Part shown: piece after piece, positions 1 to 11,576 of the stretch
How the letters are laid out: each line of letters opens with the position of its first letter
Numbering within the stretch: position 1 is the first letter of the stretch
Assembly (NCBI GenBank): GCA_016946835.1
Contig: JACVTC010000130.1
Location: forward strand, 12,501-76,500
DNA: 64,000 bases
From: Neocallimastix lanati (nom. inval.)
Taxonomy: Eukaryota; Neocallimastigomycota; Neocallimastigomycetes; Neocallimastigales; Neocallimastigaceae
Direction: 5' to 3'
Position numbers and translations under genes: made by a program
Notes under the pieces: model-generated
What the model was told of the DNA's origin: nothing
Seen by the model: only the letters and a program-made list of their open reading frames with translations
The model's database searches: none

Positions 1-365
1 AATTTTTTAATATAATAAATTAAAATTTCTTGTTTTTTTTTATTTAAAATTGTCAAATTTCATTTTTCCTTTATATATAAAGGAATTTTGATAATGAATT
101 AATAAATAGTATAATTCATTATTATACAAGTAATTAATAAAATGATAATGGTTATGATTTAATAATTGACAAAGACTTTAAGGTAAACTATTTAAAAAAG
201 TCAAACTATATATATGACAAACATATATATATTATAAATAATTATGGAAATTTTTTTTTTTTTGTTTAGTTTAATATTTATTTCTGTTATTTATTATATT
301 ACTTATATATTATAATTACTTTTTATATATTATTAACTCTTATTATTTACTATCTATTTGCTATT

Positions 366-800
366 AATTATTTATTTATTATTTATTATTTATTATTTAT
401 TATTTATTATTTATTATTTATTATTTATTATTTATTATTTATTATTTATTATTTATTATTTAATTATTTATTATTTATTATTTATTATTTATTTATTATT
501 TATTATTTATTATTTATTATTCAATTATTTATTATTTATTATTCAATTATTTATTATTTATTATTCAATTATTTATTATTTATCTATTTAATATTCAATT
601 ATATATTATTCAATTATTTATTATTTATTATTTATTATTTATTATTTATTATTTATTATTTATTATTTATTATTTATTATATATTATATATTATTCAATT
701 ATTTATTATTTAGTATTTATTATTTAGTATTTATTATTTAGTATTTATTATTTAGTATTTATTATTTAGTATTTATTATTTATTATTTATTATTTATTCT
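366..800 (+). repeat. TTATTTA heptamer array
   Basis: Nearly continuous tandem copies of TTATTTA (T-rich strand on plus), broken by variants such as TTCAATTA and a run of TTATTTAGTA-type units around 705-775. The 7-nt period gives an open frame with a 7-residue repeat (IYYLLFI), which is an artefact of the period and not a protein. Confidence 0.9.
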
Positions 801-2399
801 ATATTTCGTATTATTATTCATCAAATATACAGAATTAACAAATATTCAAAAATTTTAAATGTAACTATATAAATTATTTAAAATATTTTATAGGATTTTA
901 TATAAAATGTATATATTATACATATATTATGAATACACTATGATTTATTATTATATTTAATGATGGATTTGCAATATTTAAAAATTTTAAAGTTTATTTG
1001 AAGCAATTTGAATCATTAATAATTAAATAAAAAATAAAGTCTACTAATGGTTGTACTGGAAACTAAAAATATTGCTTTTATTACTTTTATTTTTTCAATT
1101 TATTCTATTTTTAAATATTTTGTTGTCTTTGCTTTGTCTTTTAGAATAATTATTTAAAGTAAGCTCAAATAATTTACAATGGAAAAAAAAAATAGAAAAT
1201 TATAGAAAATTATGCTTAAAACTAAAATTAATATCATTTAATTATTTTATATAATAAAATAATATCTGAATACTATTATTAATATTATTCTAAAAGACAT
1301 TAAAAATAAATTTTATATATTTTTATTTTAATTATATCATAAAACATTCATTAAATTATTATTACTGTTGCTATAAAATATTTAAAATGTAAATTATATG
1401 AGGAAAACTTTTTTATTTTTTTTTTTTTTTAGAAATATTAAAAGTTTTTTGTATCTAAGTCCTTTTATTTTCAAATTCTTATAACTTTTATTTTTATCAT
1501 AATCCATGGGATAAATATACATATCAAGAATTTAAAGATATGTAATCCATACACATTTTTTTTTTAAAAAAATATATATTTAATATCCATAACACAATTA
1601 AAAGTTAAAAATATTACACTGCATATAGATATGATATGTATTTTATAGTTAATTTTTGAGAAAAAAATACACATTAAATACATGAAATAGCAACCTTTTC
1701 TTTTTTTATTATTATATATGATATTATATCTTCATAATACAAGATTGAATCATCAAAAAAAAAAAAAAAATAAAAATAAAAATAAAAATAAAAATAAAAA
1801 TAAAAGCTAAAAAATAATGAATGAATCGGTCATGAACAAACAGACATTATTTTGAATATTTTATATTATAATTACTATAAAAAAAAATTAATTTTAATTG
1901 ATGACCTAGATTAATCATCATTATATATGATTTTTTTTTAAAAAAAATTAAATTAACTGAAAAAGAAAAAAAAAAAAAAATAGATAATGGATGAACATTA
2001 ACTGTAACACTTTTCTCTCCTTTTTTTTTTTTTTTTTTATTTCATTATTGTTAATTGAATATTTAAATAATTGAATAATTGAATATTTAAATAATTGAAT
2101 AATTGAATATATAAATAATAATAAAGAGTAAATATAAATAATAAAGCATTCTATATTTATATTTATATAAAAATATATTGATATATAAAATAATTAAATA
2201 GTTCATATGAGTTTATTACTCTATATTAATCTTAAATTTAATATTTGATATTATTTAAAATTTTATGTTACTTTATATAATTAATTCTTAATCATTTATT
2301 TTGGAAATATTCTATTGTTTTAATTTTTTCTATATATATTATAATACATATAATACATAAAATTAATTCTATATTACAAAAGTATCAAAGCCAACCTAA

Positions 2400-2790
2400 T
2401 TGAATAATTGAAAAATTGAAAAATTGAATAATAAATAATAAATAATAAATAGTAAATAATAAAAAGAGTATTTATTAATAAATAATAAATAATTGAATAA
2501 TAAATAATAAATAATAAATAATTGAATAATAAATAATAAATAATAAATAATAAATAATAAATAATAAATAATTAAATAATAATAAATAATAAATAATAAA
2601 TAATAAATAATAAATAATAAATAATTGAATAATAAATACTAAATAATAAATACTAAATAATAAATACTAAATAATAAATACTAAATAATAAATAATTAAA
2701 TAATAATATATAATATATAATAAATAATAAATAATAAATAATTAAATAATAATAAATAATAAATAATAAATAATAAATAATTGAATAATT
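2400..2790 (-). repeat. Heptamer array, opposite orientation
   Basis: The same heptamer as at 366-800 but with the A-rich strand on plus (AATAAATA phase). It contains the same variant block (TACTAAATAATAAA units, about 2630-2690) and an adjoining TATATAATATATAA block, so it mirrors the array at 677-775. Confidence 0.9.
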
Positions 2791-4124
2791 GAATAGTAAA
2801 TAGATATTTTCATTAATTGTATATAAAGAATAAATGACTGATGCTTTATTATTATAACATTAGTAATTAAGGTTAAATTGGAAAATTTGGAATAATTCAT
2901 ATCTATCTAATTTAAAAAATATAAAAGATATAAAAGATATATTATTTAAATTCGATATCATAGCATTCTCTTTTTTTTTTTTATTTAATCTCTTTGGTAG
3001 TAATAGCTATCTTAATACAATTAATAACATTCAGATGAAAAGATTGAATGTCGTATTTGTAAAAAAAAATATATATCAAATTAGTATTATAAATTATTAT
3101 TTATAATAGTGGAAAGTATAAAGATACCACTGCATAATATAAAAAAGCTTTTAATATTGAAAAATCATTTAAGATAGAATTTAAAATAGTGAAATATTAT
3201 AAATGTTGTAAAATATTTAAAGATAGTCTAATATTATTAATATTATTTACTATAAATTATTTGATAATAAAATCAAATAGTTTTATATCCACTAAAAATA
3301 GTATTGGCAGCCATTTTCTATATCTATTAAGAATTGTATAATATTATGCTTTATTTATTTATTTATTTATTATTATTATTGTTATTATTTTAAAGGTTAC
3401 CTCTGATTATTCTATATTTATTATTACTATTATTATTTCATATTTAATTTTTTTTTTTATTTTAGTTTTTATTATTTTATTGTTAATACTAATTTTTATA
3501 AAATAAATTAAGAACAAAAAAAAAAAAAAAAAGAAGAGTACTTTCAATAAAGATGAGGTACATCATAAACAATTTTTATCTTTATTTTTAATTGTTTTCA
3601 TAATATTAAAAAAGAGACCCTTTGACTAAGGGAACATCAAAAGACAACCATACTTTGAAATATTATACTAAAAAAATTATTATTTAAAATTATTATTTAA
3701 AATTATTATTTAAAAATATTGTATTTATTAATAATACTTATTATATAGAATTCATTTTATATACATCTTAATATATATATAAAAGTAAATTGAGGTATCT
3801 TTACTTAAATATTATATTATATGGTTGTAATATTTAATATATTTATATATTTATATTTAATATATTTATATATTTATAAATTTTTATAATTTATTTTTAA
3901 TTTTTTTTTATTCCATTTTTCCAAACCCCCAAAAAAATTCATTTTTAAATAATAAATAAATAAATAAAGCAGATAATATATTTGATTAAATTATGACTAT
4001 ATATTCAACTATATTCTAATAATAATATTATTATATTAAGACATATATCAAAGATGAAATATAAAATTTCTGTTTAATGATTATTTAATTTGGAAAAAAA
4101 AGTTTAAATTAAAACAAATATTAA

Positions 4125-4480
4125 ATTAATAAATAAATAATAAATAATAATTGAATAAATAATAAATAATAAATAATAAATAATTGAATAATAAATAATA
4201 AATAATAAATAATAAATAATAAATAATAAATAATAAATAATAAATAATAAATAATAAATAATAAATAATAAATAATAAATAATAAATAATAAATAATAAA
4301 TAATAAATAATAAATAATTGAATAATAAATAATAAATAATAAATAATAAATAATAAATAATAAATAATAAATAATAAATAATAAATAATAAATAATAATA
4401 AATAATAAATAATAAATAATAAATAATAAATAATAAATAATAAATAATATATAATAAATAATAAATTAATAATTAATTGA
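4125..4480 (-). repeat. Heptamer array (A-rich on plus)
   Basis: A long, regular AATAAAT tandem array of about 350 bp, with single-unit variants (TTGAATAA). No flanking target duplication or coding remnant was seen. Confidence 0.9.
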
Positions 4481-5224
4481 ATAATTGAACATAATTGAAT
4501 AAATAATTAAAGAGAGGTTTCAATGCTTATATTACAATAATAAATATTGATGTTGAATTGAAAATATTATAGTTATATATATTTGTTTTATATATTTATA
4601 TATAGAACACTTAAAAATTAATATAAAAAAATATATATATAAAATTATAAAATATGAAATATAAAATAAAAAAAATATTAAATTAATAGAAATTAGAAAT
4701 TCTCATTTTTGTATTTATAAAATCAATTTATTTGTTTTATATTTATTATGTGCTTTTCATTAAATTTTAATTAAAGGAATATTTTATATTACTTTATATT
4801 CTGATATATATAAAAATGCATTTCTTTAAATTAATTTTTATTTTTTTAAAATTTTTTTTTGGTCTAAAATAAATATATTAAAAAAAAATTAAAATTTTCG
4901 AATAACTAATAATTTATCATTTTATTATTATTTAGAGTTTATAATAAAAAGTACAAAATCTACAATAGAACCTATAAATGTTACACGAATTTATTAAAAT
5001 ATCAAATAATTAATAATAAAATTTTCATATAAACTTAAAAATACACATTAATTATGCTAATTCCAATAAATGTAATATATTATTACATTATAATATAATA
5101 TATTGTGTGTTAATTAAATTTCAATTTAATAAAAAATTTCTTTTATTATCCAATGAGCGTAGAGAATTTTTTATAGTATATATTCTATTTATTTAACGAT
5201 TACCGAACGTATTATATTCAGTTA

Positions 5225-5303
5225 TATTTATATTATTTATATTATATTATATATTAGAATAATTATATGTCTAATATATAATATAATATAAATAATATAA
5301 ATA
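5225..5303. repeat. Perfect 34-bp inverted repeat, 11-nt loop
   Basis: The left arm 5225-5258 is the exact reverse complement of the right arm 5270-5303, with an 11-nt spacer. The arms are A/T only except for the loop-proximal TTAGA/TCTAA. No target-site duplication was found. It may be a foldback element or a cruciform-prone A/T palindrome. Confidence 0.7.
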
Positions 5304-6039
5304 ATATATTATATATATTATATATAAAATATATAATACTTTTTAATATTTTAATATTTTAATTTTTATAATTTTAATAATTTTAATAATTTTTTAAATT
5401 CTTTGTGATGAAATAAGTAATAATGCATATATTTTATATTGATATATTATTATATTATTATTATATATTATTTAAATGGAAAGTAATTCATAAATAATAA
5501 ATTAATAAACTGTTGAGTAGTACTCAGTGAATGATAAAAGTCATACTTGGTCAATGCTAGCAAAATAAATATTGAATTGAATGGTAGATAAAAGACAGAA
5601 TGAAAGAAAGAATGAATGAATGAATATAATGATGAGAATGATAAAATTAATAGAATGAATAAAATAATTAGATTAGTTGAGATGACTTTGCAATATTATG
5701 ATATATTTAATTAATAATAATAATAATAATTATAATAATAATAATAAAAATGAAATTATATGAATAAAAATAGAGAAAATATAGCAGTATATTCAGCTAA
5801 TTTTATAGTATATTCATTGTATGCCTAAATTAATTTAACAGTGGTATCATTAATGCCAATCAAGTTTAAATTTTTATTTCATTTTCTTTTCTTCATTCTC
5901 TCTTCTTTTGATTAAAAATATTAATTTTGTTTTGATATAATTCCATTAAAACATATAACAGACCGCTTATTACAGAAAATAGAAAGATTATCCCTTTGAT
6001 AATTAGAAATTACATATATAAGAATATTTGTATATATTT

Positions 6040-6365
6040 ATATTTATTATATTTATTATTTATTATTTATTATTTATTATTTATTATTTATTATTTATTA
6101 TTTATTATTTATTATTTATTATTTATTATTTATTATTTATTATTTATTATTTATTATTTATTATTTATTATTTAATTATTTATTATTATTTATTTATTAT
6201 TATTATTTATTTATTAATTATTTAATATTTATTATTTAATATTTATTATTTATTATTTATTATTTACTATTTATTATTTATTATTTAATTATTTATTAAT
6301 TATATATTATTTAATTATATATTATTTATTATTATCACATTTATTATTATGTATTATTTAATTAT
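6040..6365 (+). repeat. TTATTTA heptamer array
   Basis: A T-rich heptamer array with one uninterrupted block (about 6057-6170), followed by degenerate TTATTTAATTA variants. Confidence 0.9.
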
Positions 6366-7218
6366 TGTATTAGTAGTAAATTTTTTTTTTTTTTTTTTGG
6401 TGGATTTCTTAAATTGAAATTATTTAATAAATAAATAAAAATTAAAAAAAAATAAAATTTTATTTATTTAATATATTAAATAAATAATAGAAAAAGTTAA
6501 TTTACTAAATAAATAATGAAATAATAAAAATTTTTATAATTTTAATTTATATTAAAAATATTAAAAATATAAAAAAATAATATAAAAAAAAAAAAAAAAT
6601 AAAAAAATATTAAATAATATTAAAAAAAATATAAAGAAAGAATAATAAAATAGTTTAATATATTTAATTTAATAATAATAGAATGATTAATTATTTAATT
6701 ATAAATTATGAAAAATATCCTAAATTTAGTTTATGCTATTTCAGCTATTTTCAACAATAAAGCTCTTGATGACAAAGACTCTCAAATAACTCTTTTTTTT
6801 TTTTTTTATTATATTTATTATATTTGATTTTTTAATTGTAATCCAATGAAGAAATTATTAATGATTTGTAATATTTTAATTATTTCATTATTTTTTTTTG
6901 CTATTACTGAATGAATAATTATTCGATTAAGTTTTTATCATAATAGAAAGGTTTATTTTTATTTTTTTTTTTTTAAAGTCATTTTAGCCAGCCTTTCTTT
7001 AATTTCCTTTGAAAAATGCAATAAAAAATTGAGATATTATATCGAAACTTTCTTCATAATATTAATTGAATAAAATATATTATATTATAGGATGGAATGT
7101 GATGTAATTTAGGCATTCAATTCTTCAGTTAATATTTTATATTTTTTTCATTTAAAAATAATAGTAATAATAATTGTAATAATAATTAATGATAATAATA
7201 TTATTAGTAAAACTTTTA

Positions 7219-7380
7219 TTATAATTATCAATAGTAACAGTAATAATAAATAAATAGTAATTATAATTATCAATAATTGTAATAATAATAAATAAATAGT
7301 AATTATAATTATCAATAATTGTAATAATAATAAATAAATAGTAATTATAATTATCAATAATTGTAATAATAATAATAATT
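7219..7380 (+). repeat. 42-bp minisatellite, about 4 copies
   Basis: Units beginning TTATAATTATCAATA recur at 7219, 7261, 7303 and 7345, exactly 42 bp apart. The second and third are identical and the first and last are diverged or truncated. 42 is a multiple of 3, so the antisense frame stays open, but the product would be a low-complexity Leu/Ile string. Confidence 0.85.
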
Positions 7381-8310
7381 TTATTATTATTATCAATGGC
7401 ACTTTGTATTCAACAGCATTGACACTCAGGGTAACATAAAACAATAAAAGTTAATATACTAGATGATATATGTAAAGTCAATAGAAATCAATTGATTTAA
7501 TATAACTCAAATAATATTGCAATACATTCTTATTTAATTTTATTTTATTTAATTTTATTTAATTTTATTTAATTTAATTTTCTAATTTATTTAATATTTA
7601 ATTGTTAATAGTTAATTCAATTGAAATATATTAAATTTAATTGATTTAATTAAGAAATATTGTTTTTTTTTTTTTTTTTTTTTATTTTATTTAATTTTTA
7701 ATTTTTTTTTTTCCTTTCTTTTCCTATAAAGTGAAACAATACTACAAATTACTAATATCCAATAGTGTATGTAAATGGATATTCTCTAATAAAATAAATA
7801 AATAATCATTTAATATTATTATTAAATAAATGAATGTTAACTAGTAAATAGATAAATAACCAGTAATAAACTAATAAATATTTGATAAAATTTATAACTA
7901 CAATAATATATTATCATTAATTATTTTAAATTATTATTATTTTTTTTTATATTTCATTGATAAATAAAATAAATTAAAAAAATGGAGTATTCGAAAAAAA
8001 TAAAAAAATAAAAAAATTATAAAAAGCTAATTTATGTACTTCAAATGTAAAAAAATTTTTTTTCTTTTTTTATTAAAAAAAAAAAAAAAATAAAAATAAA
8101 AATAAAAATTATATAAAAAAATAGTAATAAAAATAATAATAATATATATTATATTTATAAAAATAAAGGGTAATGAAATAATAATACAAAAAAAAAAAAA
8201 ATAAAAAAATAAAATAAAATTGATATATTTAAAAAGAATAAAAATAAAAATAATCAAACAAACAAAAAAAAAAAAAAGAAAAGTTTGATTAAATAAAAAA
8301 GTACTAAACA

Positions 8311-8400
8311 AAAACAAAAAAATAAAAATAAAAACAAAAACAAAAACAAAAATAAAAACAAAAACAAAAATAAAAATAAAAACAAAAACAAAAATAAAAA
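8311..8400 (+). repeat. (AAAAAC/AAAAAT)n hexamer tract
   Basis: Tandem AAAAAC units interspersed with AAAAAT variants. Simple sequence with no further feature. Confidence 0.8.
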
Positions 8401-8916
8401 TGTAAATATTTGTTAATATTTATATTTGTTTTTTATTTATTGAAAATAAAATTTGTATATAGAAATAGTGACAGTAATAAAGATTATGAAATATAAAGTT
8501 ATAACAAAAGAAAATTTATATAATTGAATAATTAAATGTATCCAAATTTATATTCTATATATATATCATACTTTTTTAAAATTTTTAATATTATATACTT
8601 TTGCAATTAATATTTTTAAAATCTATATATATTAAATAGTAATCTTTTTGAAATATATGTTTTTATTTTATTTTATCTTTTATTATTATTTGTTATTTTA
8701 TAAAATATTGTTATACTAACCTTTTTTTTTATATATAATAAAAAATATATATAATTATTATAAAATATATATTGTTACTATGTAAATAATACTATTTACT
8801 TTAAATAGAAATAAACAAATTAAAAATATAGAATATATAAACACACACATATATATATATATAAACATTTTGAATATTATATTATATATTTTAATAGATA
8901 AAAAAAAAACTATACA

Positions 8917-9861
8917 ATGACTAACCAAAAGAAAGAAAGAAGAACTTCATACAACAGATTCGGTTTTAAGGTAGCTATTTTAAGTCAAACCTTTATGGAA
9001 TCTGTTCAAAATACTTTCAATAACACTATCGGTAGTTCTTTTGGTTTAAAGAAAAATACAAGATGTATCGCTCCAATTGTTGATGGTCAAGTTGATGAAG
9101 CTATGAAAAAGGTTGAAAATTTAAAGAAATTCATAAAGGGTTCTCAAGAAAACATTAAAAGAATTATTAATAGTATGGAAGCCACTATTGAAGCTGAACG
9201 AAGCTTAACCGCTTTATATAATGAAGAAAGTGTTAAAGAAGATAAAGATGTTGACTTAAGAATTCGTTACCTCAAGATTGGTGATTCCTTCAACAGAGAT
9301 AACAAGGAATTAAGCAAGTACATTATTCCATTGAAGAACTACGAAGATTGGTTAAATACTTTCTTAACTAAGGCTATTGGGGATACTGAAGATACTATTA
9401 ACTTATGTAATCAAGTTAGAATTGAAATTCAATCCTATGCTTCTTGTCTTGCCGATGCTAAGAATAGAATTAAGAATGAAGTTGAGAATTCTTTGGAATA
9501 TGAAAGTGATACTATAATTATTAAAGAATCTGAAGAACATCTTGAAAAATCTAGAGAAAAATTTGCTCAATTAAAGATTCAACTTAAGGAAAAAGCTGAT
9601 ATGTTGGAATTGAAGCGTCAAGTAGATTTACCAAATTATTTAGATACTGTTCACACTGCTCTCAGACTTTACCATCAAAACGCTTTCTCAATCTTCTCTG
9701 CTCCAAAGGATCTAGAAGTTGAAAGTGTTCAAACAACTAATGAAAGTATTAATTCTGATAGTGCTGCCAGTCTTCAATCTCTTCCATCCTCTCTTCCATC
9801 ATCACTTCAAAACGTACCTACTAATACCGTAAGCTCAAATAATAGTTTTGGTCCACGTTAA
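8917..9861 (+). CDS. BAR-domain-like coiled-coil protein
   Basis: A 314-residue protein, predicted mainly helical and highly charged. BAR-family proteins dimerise into curved coiled-coil modules that bind and shape membranes, in endocytosis or at the cytoskeleton. Residues ~20-75 resemble an N-terminal amphipathic/linker segment. Residues ~60-270 form three long helices rich in Lys/Glu, ending in a YHQNAFSIF-type segment like the last helix of endophilin/amphiphysin BAR domains. The last ~40 residues are a Ser/Pro/Asn-rich disordered tail. There is no SH3 domain, signal peptide or membrane segment. The ATG at 8917 follows an A-rich leader and is the first in frame. No intron is needed. The family call rests on helix pattern and charge, not on a diagnostic motif, so another AH/BAR-like coiled-coil protein is possible. 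Codon usage is clearly coding and unlike the flanks. Confidence 0.7.
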   Translation: MTNQKKERRTSYNRFGFKVAILSQTFMESVQNTFNNTIGSSFGLKKNTRCIAPIVDGQVDEAMKKVENLKKFIKGSQENIKRIINSMEATIEAERSLTALYNEESVKEDKDVDLRIRYLKIGDSFNRDNKELSKYIIPLKNYEDWLNTFLTKAIGDTEDTINLCNQVRIEIQSYASCLADAKNRIKNEVENSLEYESDTIIIKESEEHLEKSREKFAQLKIQLKEKADMLELKRQVDLPNYLDTVHTALRLYHQNAFSIFSAPKDLEVESVQTTNESINSDSAASLQSLPSSLPSSLQNVPTNTVSSNNSFGPR

Positions 9862-10236
9862 AAAAAGTAAAATAAAAAAAAAACTTTTAAACTTTTTGGA
9901 CAAAAAAAACAAAACAAAAAAAAAAAAGAAAAAAAAATTTTTTTCGATTTTTTTTTCTTATTATTATCAATTATTTGACAACGTTTTTTTTTTTTAATAA
10001 CATACATAAATTTAATTTTTCTTTTAATTTAAATTATTTATTTACAAACACATTTTTATAATAATAATAATTAGAATCTATTTTATTCTTTTAATTTTTT
10101 TCTTTTTCTTTCTTTTTTTTAATCGTTTTTAATAATAATCTTCCTTAAAAAATAATAGAAAAAAAAAAGGATAGAATTTATTATTATTATAAAAAATAAT
10201 AAATTTTAAGGAAAGTAATAGAGTTTAAAAGAAAAA

Positions 10237-10268
<32 letters not shown>

Positions 10269-10805
10269 TAGAAGTTTACTAATATTAATAATAATAAATT
10301 ATATTATTATTATTATTATTATAATTTTTTGAAGATAAAAAAAAAAAAAATTACTGTTACTAATTTAATCATCATAAATATATAGAAAATAGTAATTTTT
10401 TTTTTTTTAATTTACAATAATAATAATATCAAAAAAAGTTTTCAATAGAACAATATATAAAATGATATAATATCCAAAAAAAAAAAAAAGGAATAATATT
10501 ATAACAGTAAAGAATAATTAAAAAAATAATAATTAAAAAACCGAAATAAAAGTCAAACAAAGAACTAATTTAAGTCAATAATAAACAAAATAAAACAAAA
10601 CCAATAACAAATAAACAACAACAAAAAATTAAATAAAAGTAAAAATAGAAACAACAGAAAAGAATAAGATTTTAATTAAAAATGAAAAATAAAAGTAAAT
10701 CCTATAATAATAATAATAAAATAATAATAAAATAATAATAAAATAAAAAAATAAAAAATAAAATTAAAAAATAAAAATTAAAAATTAAAAAAAAAATAAA
10801 AAAAA

Positions 10806-10849
<44 letters not shown>

Positions 10850-10957
10850 AAAAAAAGAAAAATAAAAAAATAAAAAAATAAAAAAGAAAATCGAAATAAA
10901 TATAATATATATAATTAATAATAATAAAAAAAAAAATAAAATAAAAATAAAAAACCC

Positions 10958-10993
<36 letters not shown>

Positions 10994-11459
10994 AAAAATT
11001 ATTTATATTTTGTTTTTGTTTTTGTTTTTGTTTTTTTTTTTGTGGAATAATGTGTTATTTACAAATTTATTTATGGAAAAATATTACTGTTATACTTAAT
11101 TATATAATTGTCTTAAATTTTTTGAATTGTACAGATGTTATTAACTACTTATAGGAATTAAAATAATTTCTATTAATTCTTTAGAATTTTATAATTTATA
11201 TTTAGGGTTTATTAATAATAAAAATAGGGAAATTAATAATAGAATTTTGGAAAGTCCGATTTATATAACAAGGAAGTAAATAATTTATTAGTGGATTAAG
11301 ATGCAGAATACATGTTTAATAAGAATAATATTATTAGTTTCTTCGTTACTTTCACTGAAGTACACTTATAATTGGCTTAATCCAACATTAGGTTGAAAGT
11401 GCCAACCTCGTATTTCAACCTCGTATTTCAAATTATTAAAAGTTGTTAAAAAAAAAAAT
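9862..11459. other. Intergenic homopolymer-rich region
   Basis: Dominated by poly-A and poly-T tracts, including an uninterrupted run of about 40 A at 10808-10847 and another long A tract at 10962-10990. No gene was recognised. Long homopolymers here are likely sites of assembly length error. Confidence 0.6.
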
Positions 11460-11461
11460 AT

Positions 11462-11576
11462 TAACTCTTAAAAAAAAAAATAAATAAATAAATAAAAAAA
11501 AAAAAAAATGCTTTTAAAGAAAAAAATAAAATATGGTTTTATAATAAAACTTTATTTATTTATTAATTAATTAATT
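11462..11576 (+). repeat. Left ~105-bp direct repeat flanking the LINE
   Basis: It aligns with 16773-16876: a CTTAAAAAA tract, TAAATAAATA units, a shared TTTTAAAGAAAAAAA segment, TATGGTTTTATAATAAA, then TTTATTTATTAATTAATTAATTA. Differences are mainly homopolymer length plus a few substitutions (for example GCTTTT versus GTTTTT). Confidence 0.7.

Larger units (their letters stand above)
1..8916. other. Gene-free A/T-rich intergenic region
   Basis: No stretch here has the base composition or codon structure of the real genes in this window. Open frames in it are low-complexity (Leu/Ile/Tyr/Phe runs) and come from simple repeats. It holds heptamer arrays, a 42-bp minisatellite, two long inverted repeats and many poly-A/T tracts, listed separately. 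Apart from these I see no gene, RNA gene or transposon coding remnant. Confidence 0.7.

Noticed and set aside
358-591. Open frames of Tyr/Leu/Phe/Ile repeats in heptamer arrays (also 6028, 23613, 48200)
   Set aside because: Pure products of a 7-nt tandem repeat (21 nt = 7 codons); many start at non-ATG codons and have no non-repeat domain.
8027-8317. Minus-strand frame of Phe/Ile/Tyr
   Set aside because: Reads through poly-A/T tracts with no domain or normal composition.
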